DNA of 64,000 nt from Tolypothrix bouteillei VB521301 (GTDB lineage: Bacteria; Cyanobacteriota; Cyanobacteriia; Cyanobacteriales; Nostocaceae), in the NCBI RefSeq assembly GCF_000760695.4, contig NZ_JHEG04000002.1, forward strand, positions 248,001-312,000. Direction: 5' to 3'. Position 1 is the stretch's first letter. Each line of letters starts with the position of its first letter. Below the pieces are notes generated by a model. It had not been told where the DNA came from. It ran no database searches and saw only the letters and a program-made list of their open reading frames with translations. The position numbers and the translations under genes were made by a program. Shown piece by piece: positions 35,516 to 45,404 of this stretch.

Positions 35516-36277
35516 TTAGCGTCTGCCACGGTTAGGCACTAGGCTGAGATAATCGAGGTCAAAAGCAGAAATGCGTTGAGCGTAGTTACCTTTGGTATTG
35601 ATAGACTCTGCCAAATCGCGGTACTTACGTGGATCGCCTTCTGCGAGTTGCCTTTCTTGGAACTTGCGGCTGTAGAATTTGTCCAAAGTAAAGCGCCAAT
35701 CGGTAGTAACTGTACCTGCTTTTTCTTGGAAGTCTTCACCGTAGCGAGGAGTTACCAAGTTAAAGGGACGTCCTTCCATACGCTTGCGCTGGTAAGGAAC
35801 GGTATTTTCACCAAAATTGTCAGTGTACTCTTGACTATCTACAAGCGCATCAATAAAACCTTTAAAGCCCAAGGTAGCGATTTTAATTGACCAAGCAATT
35901 TCCTCGTCTTTATTGTAAGACTCGCGACCTAACAAGCGCTTGAGGCAGATGTTTACCAAACGGTAGTTATTATTGACAGAGACTACCAAACGGTAAAAAG
36001 CTTCAGATTGAGCTAAACCGCGAATGAAGTCACGTACAGTAATTGAACTATTTTTCAGTTGAGACTCGAGATTTTGCTGGCGATTAAAGCTAAGAATCTC
36101 ATGCTCGCTGAAAACTTGGCGATATCCTGCCCAAATGATGTTTTGAATGTCAGTGTAACTGCTAACATCTTCTAAACGATAGATATATGGTGTATCTTCG
36201 TTTTGATCGGCTTTACCAAAGCTCTTAACGCGTTGATTTTGACTGCTTGGTTTGTATTGAAGTAATGGCAATGCCAT
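35516..36277 (-). CDS. cpcG: phycobilisome rod-core linker CpcG (third copy)
   Basis: 253 residues. Starts [17 protein letters not shown] and carries the ~180-residue PBS linker domain ([35 protein letters not shown]...[15 protein letters not shown]...[15 protein letters not shown]...[27 protein letters not shown]). The C-terminal part ([33 protein letters not shown]) differs from the other two and ends NRGRR. CpcG joins rods to the allophycocyanin core (family knowledge). Last gene of the cpc operon; 137 bp after the previous cpcG. This variant resembles the last cpcG of Anabaena-type clusters. Confidence 0.94.
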   Translation of the reverse strand: MALPLLQYKPSSQNQRVKSFGKADQNEDTPYIYRLEDVSSYTDIQNIIWAGYRQVFSEHEILSFNRQQNLESQLKNSSITVRDFIRGLAQSEAFYRLVVSVNNNYRLVNICLKRLLGRESYNKDEEIAWSIKIATLGFKGFIDALVDSQEYTDNFGENTVPYQRKRMEGRPFNLVTPRYGEDFQEKAGTVTTDWRFTLDKFYSRKFQERQLAEGDPRKYRDLAESINTKGNYAQRISAFDLDYLSLVPNRGRR

Positions 36278-36414
36278 GCTCTGTTTTTCCTCGTAAACTA
36301 ACTATGCTAAACAAAGAACTGGCTTTATAGAAGAGGCTGAATATCCTCATCTTTTATTGTCTCGCATTTGGTTGTGAAATAACCAGAGACCAGTAACTAC
36401 TAACTACTAACCCT

Positions 36415-37158
36415 TTAGCGAATTGGGAAACTTGCAGTGGGGCTAATAGAAACAGGAATTCCCTGGGGCGTTGTTTGCCTGGTGGTATCGGGAATTTTGA
36501 TGTTTGTTGTGTTTACGGGTGTGAATTTAACTGGAGTGACTTTGATAGAACTTGCCATTTCTAGGAAGTTCTTTATATCTCCCCACTTGTAGCGCTCGTC
36601 TTCCTGTTTGTCTCGCCAGTAATTACCGTAGCGAGGAGTGACTAAATTAAAGGGTCTGTCTTTAAAACGACGGCGTTGGTAAGGAACTGTATTTTCACCA
36701 AAGTTAGTTATGTACTCTTCGCTGTCCAACAAAGCATCAACAAAGCCACCCAACCCTAAAGTAGCAATTTTAATTGACCAAGCAATTTCTTCATCTTTGT
36801 TGTAGGGCGCACGTCCTAACAGCCGTTTCAAAGTCACTTCTACAATACGGTAATTAGAATTGGTCTCAACTACCAGACGGCGGTAAGCTTCTGATTTTGC
36901 TAACCCTCTAATAAAGTCCCGTACAGTGATAGCGCGGTTCTTCAGCTGAGATTCTAAGTTGCTCTGGCGGTAGAAATTCAAAATTTCGTGTTCGCTGATA
37001 ATTTGTCGGTAAGCCGCCCAAATCAGTTCTTGAATTTCACCATCAGAAGGAGAATCTTCCAAGCGGTAAATTCTGGGAGTATCTTCGTTAGGCACTTCGT
37101 AACCAGCAACTCTCTGGTTTTGCGAACTGGGTTTATATTGCAGTAAAGGGATTGTCAT
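36415..37158 (-). CDS. cpcG: phycobilisome rod-core linker CpcG (second copy)
   Basis: 247 residues, [35 protein letters not shown]..., followed by the PBS linker domain with [33 protein letters not shown]. The C-terminal ~65 residues are Thr/Pro-rich ([22 protein letters not shown]). It lies between the first and third cpcG on the minus strand. Different C-terminal tails of CpcG paralogues are thought to fit them to different core positions. Confidence 0.94.
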   Translation of the reverse strand: MTIPLLQYKPSSQNQRVAGYEVPNEDTPRIYRLEDSPSDGEIQELIWAAYRQIISEHEILNFYRQSNLESQLKNRAITVRDFIRGLAKSEAYRRLVVETNSNYRIVEVTLKRLLGRAPYNKDEEIAWSIKIATLGLGGFVDALLDSEEYITNFGENTVPYQRRRFKDRPFNLVTPRYGNYWRDKQEDERYKWGDIKNFLEMASSIKVTPVKFTPVNTTNIKIPDTTRQTTPQGIPVSISPTASFPIR

Positions 37159-37198
37159 AATGTTAATTGCGAGATTGTTAATTGCTAATTGACTCCAT

Positions 37199-37238
37199 TA
37201 GCCATTAGCCATTAGCCATTAGCCATTAGCCATTAGCT
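37199..37238. repeat. heptanucleotide STRR (CATTAGC)n
   Basis: About six tandem copies of CATTAGC between the first and second cpcG genes, the classical short tandem repeat of Nostocales. Confidence 0.8.
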
Positions 37239-38073
37239 AAGTTGTTTTATTTCCAGGAATGTAACTGTAAGGTAAATTCACTTTCGTGGGTTTTACAGTT
37301 GGTTGGGCTGCTGTTTGGCTGTATGCTTCAGGCAACTCTACATCAGCAATGTAATTTCTGGCTCTGTCTTGCGATCGCTGGTAGTTTAAGCCACCAGGAG
37401 CAATACTTGCAGCCATTGTTAGGAAATTATAAGGAATCGATCCGCGCACGCCTCTTTGTACGGATTGTCCGCTGACTGTTGCTTGGTAGTAACTCGTACC
37501 TCCCAAGGTTATTGACAGCTGCTGGTTGCGCCAGTAGTCAGCGTAGCGAGGATTGACTAAGTTGAAGGGTCTGTCTTTGAAGCGACGGCGTTGGTAAGGA
37601 ACTATATCATCGCCAAAGTTTTGGAGGTATTCGTCGCTGTCTACCAGAGCATCAATGAAGCCATTTAAGCCTTTTGTGGCAATGACAATCGACCATGCAA
37701 TTTGCTCGTCTTTGCCATAGGTAGAACGCCCTAAAAAGCGCTTAAAGCTGATGTCTACCAGGCGATAATTGGAATTGGTATCTCCCACAAGTGACCGATA
37801 AACTTCAGACTTACCCAATCCCCGGATAAAATCTCGGACGTTAATAGCCCGATTTCGCAATTGGGATTCTAAAAAGGGTTGGCGGTAGCTCTCTAAAATG
37901 AGGTGTTCGCTAAAAATTTGTCGGTATCCTGCCCAGATGATGGCATCAATATCAGCGTCTGAGATAGCGTCTGTTGAGCGGTAAATGAGTGGAGTGTCTT
38001 CGTTAGGGACTTCATAGCCCTCAACACGCTGGTTTTGCGTCTTTGGTATGGATTCAAGTAATGGTATTGACAT
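37237..38073 (-). CDS. cpcG: phycobilisome rod-core linker CpcG (first copy)
   Basis: 278 residues, [58 protein letters not shown]..., the full PBS linker domain ([32 protein letters not shown]) and a long tail (GSIPYNFLTMAASIAPGGLNYQRSQDRARNYIADVELPEAY). It matches the CpcG1 layout of Anabaena. It follows cpcF after 40 bp. Confidence 0.95.
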   Translation of the reverse strand: MSIPLLESIPKTQNQRVEGYEVPNEDTPLIYRSTDAISDADIDAIIWAGYRQIFSEHLILESYRQPFLESQLRNRAINVRDFIRGLGKSEVYRSLVGDTNSNYRLVDISFKRFLGRSTYGKDEQIAWSIVIATKGLNGFIDALVDSDEYLQNFGDDIVPYQRRRFKDRPFNLVNPRYADYWRNQQLSITLGGTSYYQATVSGQSVQRGVRGSIPYNFLTMAASIAPGGLNYQRSQDRARNYIADVELPEAYSQTAAQPTVKPTKVNLPYSYIPGNKTT

Positions 38074-38113
38074 CTTTACTTTTACCTTTTTTTATGGTAA
38101 AGAGGATTGGAAA

Positions 38114-38764
38114 CTAGAGACTCTTAACTTGTTGCTGGGCTACCTGTACGCGAGCACGGATTGCTTTTTCGCCATCGCTGGCTAACATTTCCTCAAATCT
38201 AGCCTCAATCGAACTTTGGAGTTCTGGTATTTTGGCAAGTGCTTGCAAACCAACAATGGCAGCATAGCGAATTGACCAGTCAGAGTCTTGCGTTAGGGAA
38301 ATCAGGGCTTCCATGGCTCTGATTTGTGAAGTTGTGCGATTGCCCTTGGCGCAAGCCGTACCCGGCTTATCGCTTTCGGCCAACTTGTGCCATTGCAAAA
38401 AGCCCAACCCCTTGGCAGCTGCACGACGAACAGTGGGTGCAAAGTCTGTAGCAGATGCTGTTAACAACACTTCTAAGGCGCGGGGGTCACCTATCGCAGC
38501 TAAAGTGCGAATTGAGTAAGCCCGTGCGCCGTAGTTATAATCATCTATGTTTTCCAGCAACTGTGGCACTGCAACCTCTCCTAATTCTGTCAATCCGGCA
38601 ACTGCCACCACTGCTGCTCCTGGGTTGTTATATCCAAAGGAGGCAATTAATGTGGGAATTGCTACCGGATCTTTTGCTGCTGCCAATTTTTGCACAGCCG
38701 CCACCATTCGCCCTGGGGAGTCTGCTTCGGTAACGGCGCGAATTAATTCTTGGATGTCAGTCAT
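38114..38764 (-). CDS. cpcF: phycocyanin alpha bilin lyase subunit CpcF
   Basis: 216 residues built of HEAT-like repeats (DPVAIPTLIASFGYNNPGAAVVAVAGLTELG; DYNYGARAYSIRTLAAIGDPRALEVLL; DSDWSIRYAAIVGLQALA). It pairs with CpcE to attach phycocyanobilin to Cys84 of CpcA. The order cpcE-cpcF-cpcG is the standard one. ATG 38764. Confidence 0.95.
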   Translation of the reverse strand: MTDIQELIRAVTEADSPGRMVAAVQKLAAAKDPVAIPTLIASFGYNNPGAAVVAVAGLTELGEVAVPQLLENIDDYNYGARAYSIRTLAAIGDPRALEVLLTASATDFAPTVRRAAAKGLGFLQWHKLAESDKPGTACAKGNRTTSQIRAMEALISLTQDSDWSIRYAAIVGLQALAKIPELQSSIEARFEEMLASDGEKAIRARVQVAQQQVKSL

Positions 38765-38773
38765 TGATTAAGA

Positions 38774-38842
38774 GTTAGTTGTTAGTCGTTGGCAGTGAGT
38801 AGGAAATTATTGTTTAATAACAATTTCCTACTAACAACTAAC
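38774..38842. repeat. long imperfect hairpin between cpcE and cpcF
   Basis: Outer arms GTTAGTTGTTA and TAACAACTAAC and inner arms GTAGGAAATT and AATTTCCTAC, with further pairing ATTGTT/AACAAT, fill nearly the whole 91-bp intergenic gap. It may reduce cpcF output or stabilise the cpcE 3' end. Confidence 0.6.
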
Positions 38843-38855
38843 CACTAAAAAATTA

Positions 38856-39686
38856 CTACAACAATGAATCCATCAAGTTTAGGATTCGAATAGCATCATC
38901 AGTGAGAGACGATGCTTGGGACTCCTCATTGAGTTGACTTTCCAATAAGCCTTTGAGGGCTATTAGTTTGAAGCTATTCTCTACTGTGGCATTAGCAATT
39001 GCATCTGCGGCTGCTACATACCCTATTGCTCCTAAATCTCCTAAAGCTACACGGCGCAATTGCAGGTTGCTGTTATCTAGCACTTTTACCAAACGTTCCC
39101 CATATTGAGGATCTTTTGAGAGCTGGTACATTGCCCTGTTTGCAGCACACTGTACTCTTGGAACTGGATGCTCGATAAAGGGTTGAATTAAGGGAATAGC
39201 CTCAGTAGCACCAATTGCTCCTAAGGCTTCAAGCACCGCTTCATATGGCTGAGTTAGGTGGGGGCGTCCCGGTACCTGGATGGCAGCTGCAACACCCCCT
39301 TCTAACAATTGCATAAGCGGAGTGGCGGCGCTAGGGTCGCGGAGCATTTCCAGAGACTGGGCTGCTGCTTCCCTTACGTAAAAATCGGAGCATTCCAAGC
39401 ACTTAATAAGCGCTGGTACTGCTCTCATGTTGCCTATTTTGCCCAGTGCCCTTGCGGCATTGCGTCGCAGAGGGTAACCTCCAAGTTCTGTTCTATCAGC
39501 TTCATCCTCTAACGCTTCAATCAGAGCATCTACAGCTTCTGTTGACCTGACTCGAAACCTACCGAGCCACCAAGCTGCGTAGTAGCGGAGACTTAAATCC
39601 GACGATCGCAGGTTGGCTGTTGCTTGCTCTGGTGTTAGTGGTTGAGTGCTTTCTACTAAATACTCTTCTGCACTGGGTTCTATCAT
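38856..39686 (-). CDS. cpcE: phycocyanin alpha bilin lyase subunit CpcE
   Basis: 276 residues. HEAT-repeat lyase: LRYYAAWWLGRFRVRSTEAVDALIEAL, GGYPLRRNAARALGKIGNMRAVPALIKCLEC, YEAVLEALGAIGATEAIPLIQPFIEHPVPRVQCAANRAMYQL. These patterns are shared with PecE at 43452-44228. The complex with CpcF acts on CpcA. It starts 10 bp upstream of cpcD's stop region, as in other Nostocales clusters. Confidence 0.95.
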   Translation of the reverse strand: MIEPSAEEYLVESTQPLTPEQATANLRSSDLSLRYYAAWWLGRFRVRSTEAVDALIEALEDEADRTELGGYPLRRNAARALGKIGNMRAVPALIKCLECSDFYVREAAAQSLEMLRDPSAATPLMQLLEGGVAAAIQVPGRPHLTQPYEAVLEALGAIGATEAIPLIQPFIEHPVPRVQCAANRAMYQLSKDPQYGERLVKVLDNSNLQLRRVALGDLGAIGYVAAADAIANATVENSFKLIALKGLLESQLNEESQASSLTDDAIRILNLMDSLL

Positions 39687-39695
39687 TGATAGACT

Positions 39696-39941
39696 TTAGT
39701 TAGCGTCTTCAGCAGTTAAAGGCTCAATTTTTACAATCTTAGCACCCATGCGGGTAATACGCTGCATTTCTTCGTTCATGCGGCTGTAGGGTACTGTAAT
39801 ATACACGCTACCACTGCGGCGGATATCATAGCTGTTTTTGTCGTTCTCTGAGTTTTGACGCAAACCTACGACTTCGTAACGGAACATCCGGCTACCTGCA
39901 CTAGAAAGACCGCCTGTTCCAACTGTGGTTTGTCCGAACAT
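39696..39941 (-). CDS. cpcD: phycobilisome rod-capping linker CpcD
   Basis: 81 residues, MFGQTTVGTGGLSSAGSRMFRYEVVGLRQ...VYITVPYSRMNEEMQRITRMGAKIVKIEPL. This is the CpcD domain alone. It caps the outer end of phycocyanin rods and limits rod length. The same fold is the C-terminal domain of CpcC and PecC. Confidence 0.95.
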   Translation of the reverse strand: MFGQTTVGTGGLSSAGSRMFRYEVVGLRQNSENDKNSYDIRRSGSVYITVPYSRMNEEMQRITRMGAKIVKIEPLTAEDAN

Positions 39942-40038
39942 CTTTATTTCTCCTGTAGTATTGCTTGTTAACCAGTCAGAGGTAGGGAGTAGGGAGTTGT
40001 CAAGATATCACTGCTACTCCTCATTCCCCATTCCACCA

Positions 40039-40899
40039 TTAAGCAGGGTTAATGCTGACAATTTTGCCGCCTTGGCGCTGAAGTTGTTGTAACTTCTCAG
40101 AAAGTCTTTCGTATGGCACAAATATGGCGGTGCTGCTGCGGCGTACTTTGGGATAGCCCGGACTTAATAGCCCTGCTACTTCTACTCGGTAAACGCGATC
40201 GCCTTGTCCTACCGCGTTCCCCAAATTCTTCCGGGGTGCAACATCGTTTGATGCACGATAGCCCCAGTTTTCGTTGCTTCCAGAAGGACCGACGATGGAG
40301 GATGCACTGTTTGTTGCCAGTTCGCGAGCGAGACGAGAAGTTTTCCCTTCTACTTGTGCGCGATCGCTGTTGGCGTAACCACGATATAACCGGAACATCC
40401 GGTTAAATCCCACTGTTTTTTGTCCTGTTTGAGTTGCAAAACCGCGATAGTATGGTACTATATTGTCGCCAAAATTAGTTTGATACTCTACAGAATCGAT
40501 ATAAGAATCTATTTCGGCATCATACCCTTGGTTTTGATATAAGTCTAAGTGGTAAACCACTTCCGACTCATCGTAGGGAGCGCGACCCAACAGGTGTTTG
40601 TAGTTGAGTTCGATTAATCGAGTTTGGAAACTGTTGTAGAAAAACTTCTTCTTGTAAAGTTCTGATTTGGCAACGCTACGCACGAACTCCCGGACTGTTA
40701 GATTCCCATCTCGCAGGAGTGATTCGGCGCTCTTGAGACGTTCTGATGCCATCAAATAATCATTACCCAAAACCTGCCGATATACGGCACGAATCACCGC
40801 TTCGACATTATCTTTGCTGGCGTTGGGGCGGAGTTCAATTCGAGGTGAATCACTAAAAGCTTCAGTCCCCAGCCTGGATGCTGCTGCTGTAATCGCCAT
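40039..40899 (-). CDS. cpcC: phycocyanin-associated rod linker CpcC
   Basis: 286 residues. The N-terminal PBS linker domain spans ~20-180 ([95 protein letters not shown]) and the CpcD domain ~230-286 ([38 protein letters not shown]). It joins phycocyanin hexamers in the rod. The gap to cpcA contains a stem-loop that may lower its expression relative to cpcBA. Confidence 0.95.
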   Translation of the reverse strand: MAITAAASRLGTEAFSDSPRIELRPNASKDNVEAVIRAVYRQVLGNDYLMASERLKSAESLLRDGNLTVREFVRSVAKSELYKKKFFYNSFQTRLIELNYKHLLGRAPYDESEVVYHLDLYQNQGYDAEIDSYIDSVEYQTNFGDNIVPYYRGFATQTGQKTVGFNRMFRLYRGYANSDRAQVEGKTSRLARELATNSASSIVGPSGSNENWGYRASNDVAPRKNLGNAVGQGDRVYRVEVAGLLSPGYPKVRRSSTAIFVPYERLSEKLQQLQRQGGKIVSINPA

Positions 40900-40984
40900 T
40901 TTTCTTTCCCCCTATTTCTTTAGCACTTGAGCTACCTACAGAGTGCTTTGATAAGTATTTTTTATCTTTCCCAAAGTAAAACAA

Positions 40985-41046
40985 TGCCCGGAGCGCGATC
41001 CAACTGCTAGGTGAACTCATCCAGCACTTGCATCCCTCTCCGGGCA
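40985..41046 (-). terminator. stem-loop after cpcA, candidate attenuator
   Basis: On the minus strand, just after the cpcA stop, TGCCCGGAG pairs perfectly with CTCCGGGCA across a ~44-nt loop. Stem-loops here in other cpc operons give more cpcBA than linker mRNA. No strong T-run follows, so partial termination or 3'-end protection are both possible. Confidence 0.6.
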
Positions 41047-41055
41047 AAACGCGAT

Positions 41056-41544
41056 CTAGCTTAGAGCGTTGATGGCGTAATCAATGTAGGTGTTAGCTTC
41101 GTTAGCAGCTTGACCGGAGAGACCGTGGTTGGATTTGATGTATTTCAGAGCTTCTACATACCAGCTTCCAGATAATTCAAAGGAGCGGTTGATTTCATCC
41201 AAACCAGCAATCAAGTACTCATCCAATGGACCGGTACCACCAGCAACCAAGGAGTAGGTAACAATCCGGAGGTAGTGACCTACGTCACGAGCACACTTGG
41301 ACTTACCACGAGAATCAGCAGCGTACTGAGGTCCTTGATACTGGGTTGTGTAAGGGAACTTCTGATAAACTGCTTGAGTTGCACCGTCGATTAGACGCTG
41401 AGCGTTGGCTGTCAAAGCACGAGCAGCTTCCAAGCTTGCTGCTGCACGCTCGAAACGACCGTTAACAGCTTGCAATTCGGTGTTGCTCAGAAAACGTCCT
41501 TGGGTATCAGCAGCTGCAATTGCTTCGGTAATTGGGGTTTTCAT
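41056..41544 (-). CDS. cpcA: phycocyanin alpha subunit CpcA
   Basis: 162 residues from ATG 41544, preceded by AAGGAG at ideal spacing. Globin-like bilin protein with chromophore Cys84 in [38 protein letters not shown], and the end [14 protein letters not shown]. It forms (alpha-beta) monomers with CpcB. It carries one phycocyanobilin attached by CpcE/F. Confidence 0.98.
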   Translation of the reverse strand: MKTPITEAIAAADTQGRFLSNTELQAVNGRFERAAASLEAARALTANAQRLIDGATQAVYQKFPYTTQYQGPQYAADSRGKSKCARDVGHYLRIVTYSLVAGGTGPLDEYLIAGLDEINRSFELSGSWYVEALKYIKSNHGLSGQAANEANTYIDYAINALS

Positions 41545-41620
41545 GGTGTACAATCTCCTTGGTGTTACATTTCTTTATGCCTAGATACCTGTTATTAGGT
41601 TCTGGGCTTTTCTTGTGCTA

Positions 41621-42139
41621 TTAGGCAACTGCAGAAGCAGCGCGATCGAAGTAGCTAGCTACTTCAGAGATCAATGCACTGCAATCACCAGGGGTGATAC
41701 CTGCGGGGTCGTTAGCAATCTTGGTTGCAGCATCTTTCATTTTTTGAACGCCAACTGCTACGGAAGAACCAGGGGTACCCAATGCTTGGTAGGTTTCGCG
41801 CAAGCCGTTCAAGCAGCGGTCATCTAATACGCTAGCGTCACCTGCTAAAATTGCGTAGGTAACATAGCGCAAAATGATTTCCATGTCGCGCAAACAAGCA
41901 GCCATACGACGGTTGGTGTAAGCGTTACCACCAGGAGCAATCAATTGGGGCTGCTCTTCAAACAAAGCGCGAGCAGCGTTGGTAACGATGGTGGAAGCAT
42001 TGCTGGTGATGCGGTTTACTACATCCAAGCGCTTGTTTCCATCCTTAACCAGGTTGTTCAGAGCATCTAGTTGCTCGGTGCTCAAAAATTCACCTCTGGA
42101 GTCGGCTTGAGAAACCACCTTAGCAAATGCGTCTAACAT
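41621..42139 (-). CDS. cpcB: phycocyanin beta subunit CpcB
   Basis: 172 residues from ATG 42139 with AGGAG upstream. Two chromophore cysteines: Cys82 in [18 protein letters not shown] and Cys153 in [22 protein letters not shown]. First gene of the cpc operon. Asn in [11 protein letters not shown] and the [15 protein letters not shown] helix match CpcB rather than PecB. Confidence 0.98.
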   Translation of the reverse strand: MLDAFAKVVSQADSRGEFLSTEQLDALNNLVKDGNKRLDVVNRITSNASTIVTNAARALFEEQPQLIAPGGNAYTNRRMAACLRDMEIILRYVTYAILAGDASVLDDRCLNGLRETYQALGTPGSSVAVGVQKMKDAATKIANDPAGITPGDCSALISEVASYFDRAASAVA

Positions 42140-42811
42140 GGACTTTTTCTCCTAATTGCTTAGTTGAGTGCTGTCTTGATTAAAACTGAGATTGTTTTAT
42201 GAATTTTGGAATGGCAAACAACAGATACCGAACTAAACTGTCTCTCATCGTTTACGTTTCCTACTCTCCAGCCTGCCTGAGCAAGAACGAGAGATTATGA
42301 GAAACTGGGGTGATTTTATGAGAAACTGGCAAACCTTGTGAACTGATTGCCTCATTTAACTTTCGTCTGTTCTTTAACCCCTCCAGATTATGTTTATACA
42401 ACGCTATTGGGGCATTATCTGTTACAAATTATGAATAAATGAGATCGAGCAATAAGAAAAGCCTCAAATCCTTTACATATAAGAAGCTCAGCCTGAGAAA
42501 AGAAGATTTTTTAGTAACAAAACTTAATAATCTTTTTTTTCAAACCATGCTTTTAATTTATTAATTTTTTTTTAATTATCGATACAACCGAGTTGAGACA
42601 ACATATTGCAGTTTTTTACAGTATCCATTTACTCAAACCTGAATGTAAATATTTCTTAACAAAACGTGTCTAAATATTTCTGCGACTTTAGAAAATTCTT
42701 CTTCATGAGAGAAGTCAGAGCAAAAGGCACAGACAAAAAGACAGATTCAAAACTTTTCATGTCATAGGGTTGATTTTTGTATCGAATTTTGATAACGAAG
42801 TTTACAAATGT
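42140..42811 (-). promoter_or_regulatory. cpc operon upstream region
   Basis: A ~670-bp gene-free, AT-rich region between the pec terminator and cpcB. By position it must hold the strong cpc promoters and a long leader; I cannot assign exact -10/-35 boxes. A 63-codon frame at 42656-42847 lacks support. Confidence 0.5.
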
Positions 42812-42843
42812 CAAAACCACTTCCCAAGGGTTTTGGAAGTGGT
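42812..42843 (-). terminator. Rho-independent terminator after pecF
   Basis: On the minus strand ACCACTTCC/GGAAGTGGT (9-bp perfect stem, ~10-nt loop) is followed by TTTTGA. It lies ~68 nt past the pecF stop and should end the pec transcript before the cpc promoter region. Confidence 0.75.
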
Positions 42844-42910
42844 ACAAAAATACTGATTTGTCTGAGCATTGTCCCCGAAATTTTTGGGATGGGCAGTCAG
42901 TCTATGAGTG

Positions 42911-43414
42911 TTAACCCCCTAGAGCCATAGTGACTCGCGATCGCACAACAGTATCGGTCTCGCGATCGATAGCCATCTGTAAAGCACGGTATGCTTCTGG
43001 CGTTGCAATTTCTTGTAAAGAGACTGCGGCTGCATAGCGCAATCCCCAATCATCAGGAGCAAGCAAAGCCCAAGTCAATTTTTCCATAGCGTACTGAACC
43101 ACAATAGGGTTATCGGTGGTACGACATATCCTTCCCAACCCTCGTGCTGCAATACGACGGACATTGCCCTGGCAATGGTTGGCAACTGAACTACCCACAA
43201 CTTCCCCTAGCAACTCCGTTGCTCTAGGATCGCCAATTTGAGCCAAAGCTTGAATGATGTATGCTTGTAAACCTTGATCCGTAGAACTACGATAAGCAGA
43301 AATCAGTGATTCTACGGTTGCAGGTCCAAGCTTCACTAAAGACTCAACAACTGTCAAGCAGACAGCAGGTTGATTTTGATCCAAGGCTTGGATTAATGCA
43401 GAGATATTTGTCAT
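42911..43414 (-). CDS. pecF: phycoviolobilin lyase-isomerase subunit PecF
   Basis: 167 residues from ATG 43414 (a TTG nine codons upstream is in frame). HEAT-like repeats, with VANHCQGNVRRIAARGLG. The His-Cys in NHCQGN is the motif reported as needed for the isomerase step that turns phycocyanobilin into phycoviolobilin (established for Mastigocladus PecF). It works with PecE on PecA Cys84. Confidence 0.93.
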   Translation of the reverse strand: MTNISALIQALDQNQPAVCLTVVESLVKLGPATVESLISAYRSSTDQGLQAYIIQALAQIGDPRATELLGEVVGSSVANHCQGNVRRIAARGLGRICRTTDNPIVVQYAMEKLTWALLAPDDWGLRYAAAVSLQEIATPEAYRALQMAIDRETDTVVRSRVTMALGG

Positions 43415-43451
43415 GAGAAGGCACAGAGAAGAAGGTAGCAACTCGAAAAGT

Positions 43452-44228
43452 TTAAAGCTGAATTAATAAATCATCAATTGCTTTAAACAGTAAGTTAGAT
43501 ATTTCGCGATCGCATATTTCACTACTATCTAAAACCGATTCTAAAATCCGTTTTAAATTCAGCAACTTAAGACTGTTTGGAATTCGAGCTGCCAAAATTG
43601 CTTCGATAGCTTGTCGGTGACCAACCGCCCCCAAGTCAAATACAGCAGCCCAACGCAAATACATATTCTCATGATTGAGATTTTGAAGAATACGTTCAAT
43701 ATACTGGGGTTGCTGAGTTAAAAGGTACAAGTAGCGAGCTGCTGCACACTGTACTCGTTCGGAAGGATGGTTGAGAAAAGACTCTATCTGAGGACGAACT
43801 GACCAGACTTCTAACGTAGCTAACGCTTCAATAAGAGCTTCGTATGGTTGCTCTTTATTTGATTGCACAAGCTTGACTAAAGGCTCTTCAGCTCTCTTAT
43901 CTCCAATCGCTCCTAAGGCTTGGATTGCTGCTTCTCGCAAGCGCAGATCTTCCTTACACTCCAGTGCTGCTATTAAAGAAGTAACAGCTTGTGGATTTTT
44001 AAGTTGACCTAAAGCCCGTGCTGCTTGACGGCGTAGAGGATAACCACCGTTTGGAACTCGATAACGTTCATCAAATAGAGCTTCACATAAGGCTGTACAA
44101 CTTCCTTGTATCTGATACTTTCCCAACCACCAAGCCGCATAATAGCGAATTTGATTATCTTCACTCTTTAGGGCTGCGATCGCAGTTTCTTCTGAAAGAA
44201 TTGGTTCTGTTTGATGAGTAGTAGTCAT
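43452..44228 (-). CDS. pecE: phycoviolobilin lyase-isomerase subunit PecE
   Basis: 258 residues, a CpcE homologue with HEAT repeats (IRYYAAWWLGKYQIQGSCTALCEALFDE; NGGYPLRRQAARALGQLKNPQAVTSLIAALEC; RVQCAAARYLYLLTQQPQY). It forms the lyase-isomerase with PecF. ATG 44228. An STRR precedes it. Confidence 0.95.
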   Translation of the reverse strand: MTTTHQTEPILSEETAIAALKSEDNQIRYYAAWWLGKYQIQGSCTALCEALFDERYRVPNGGYPLRRQAARALGQLKNPQAVTSLIAALECKEDLRLREAAIQALGAIGDKRAEEPLVKLVQSNKEQPYEALIEALATLEVWSVRPQIESFLNHPSERVQCAAARYLYLLTQQPQYIERILQNLNHENMYLRWAAVFDLGAVGHRQAIEAILAARIPNSLKLLNLKRILESVLDSSEICDREISNLLFKAIDDLLIQL

Positions 44229-44300
44229 AATAATTCGTAATTCGTAATTCGTAATTCGTAATTTAAATGAATAATTACAAATTACGAATTGTGAATTATG
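44229..44300. repeat. tandem AATTCGT repeat between pecC and pecE
   Basis: Four AATTCGT-type copies followed by an inverted partner (ATTACAAATTACGAATT), making a short hairpin. Confidence 0.65.
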
Positions 44301-44303
44301 TTT

Positions 44304-45140
44304 TTAAGATTGAGTAACGCTGACTATCTTACCACCACGCTTGTGAATTTCTTGATAGATAGCTGATAGTCGTTCATAGGGAACAGTGTAGATCTGTCTG
44401 CTACGGCGTACTGCTACATTGGTATTCTGTCCACCCAGAATTGCTTCGATCGTGAACATGCGATTATCACCTCGGACAGGAGAACTGATGAGGGATGGCG
44501 CAGTTGTAAAGCTACCACCAGCGGGTGATGTTGATGGCATAATCATGTTTGCCAAGTTCATCGAGATTTTCGATCGCAAACGGGAATTTTTACCACCATA
44601 TTGCGCGTTATCGCTGTTAGCACTACCGCGATAAAGTGCGAATATGCGGTTATATCCAACTGTCTTCATTCCCGGAATTGATTTGAATCCACGATAATAG
44701 GGAACAACAGAATGCCCAAAAGCATTCTCATATTCTGGGCTGTAGATGTAAGACTCTATATCAGCATCGTAACCACGAGACGCATAGAGGTCTACATGAT
44801 AAGCAATTTCTGACTGGTCGTAAGGAGCGCGTCCAAGCAAATGTTTGTAGTTTAATTCAATGAAACGCCCTTGGGAGTTTTGGTAAAAAAAGCATTCTTT
44901 GTAGAATTCAGATTTAGCTAAAATCTCAACAAATTGTTGGACGCTAATTTTACCATTCCGCAACAAAGATTCAGCGCTGTTGAATTTTGCACTAGCATAG
45001 ACTCCTTGGCGTCCAAAGATTTGCTCGTAAGCAGCCCGGAACACTAGTTGCAAATCATCTTCAGTCCAATTCTGGCGCAGTTCAACTTTTTTGCCTACCC
45101 AATCGTTAACTCCTAGCCGTTCTATAACTGAACTGGTCAT
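44304..45140 (-). CDS. pecC: phycoerythrocyanin-associated rod linker PecC
   Basis: 278 residues from ATG 45140 (AGGGGAG at good spacing; the upstream TTG is ignored). The PBS linker domain ([93 protein letters not shown]) is followed by a CpcD-like domain ([30 protein letters not shown]). It attaches phycoerythrocyanin hexamers to the rod end. Confidence 0.95.
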   Translation of the reverse strand: MTSSVIERLGVNDWVGKKVELRQNWTEDDLQLVFRAAYEQIFGRQGVYASAKFNSAESLLRNGKISVQQFVEILAKSEFYKECFFYQNSQGRFIELNYKHLLGRAPYDQSEIAYHVDLYASRGYDADIESYIYSPEYENAFGHSVVPYYRGFKSIPGMKTVGYNRIFALYRGSANSDNAQYGGKNSRLRSKISMNLANMIMPSTSPAGGSFTTAPSLISSPVRGDNRMFTIEAILGGQNTNVAVRRSRQIYTVPYERLSAIYQEIHKRGGKIVSVTQS

Positions 45141-45169
45141 TTTTCTCAAACTCCCCTAAATTTTGAATT

Positions 45170-45225
45170 GCTAATAGCTAATTGCTAATGGCTAATTGCT
45201 AATAGCTAATTGCTAATGGTCATTA
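45170..45225. repeat. STRR (TAATAGC/TAATTGC)n between pecA and pecC
   Basis: Alternating TTGCTAATAGCTAA and TTGCTAATGGCTAA units, a heptameric short tandem repeat. Confidence 0.75.
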
Positions 45226-45334
45226 TTAACAGCTATAGGATTTCTAAATTATTTATGAAAAACTTTAAGATGGTGCTGGTCAGTAGCCACCCTACTTGTA
45301 GTTCACAAATCCAACAGAATTGCTATAGCCATGA

Positions 45335-45404
45335 ACCATTAGCCATGAACCATTAGCCATTAGCCATCAGCCATTAGCCATTAGCCACTAGCCACTAGCC
45401 ATTA
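45335..45404. repeat. STRR (CCATTAG)n at the 3' end of pecA
   Basis: About nine CCATTAG/CCATGAA-type heptamers reach right up to the pecA stop codon. Confidence 0.75.

Noticed and set aside
42656..42847. 63-codon minus-strand frame upstream of cpcB
   Set aside because: It overlaps the pecF terminator and lies in the cpc promoter region.
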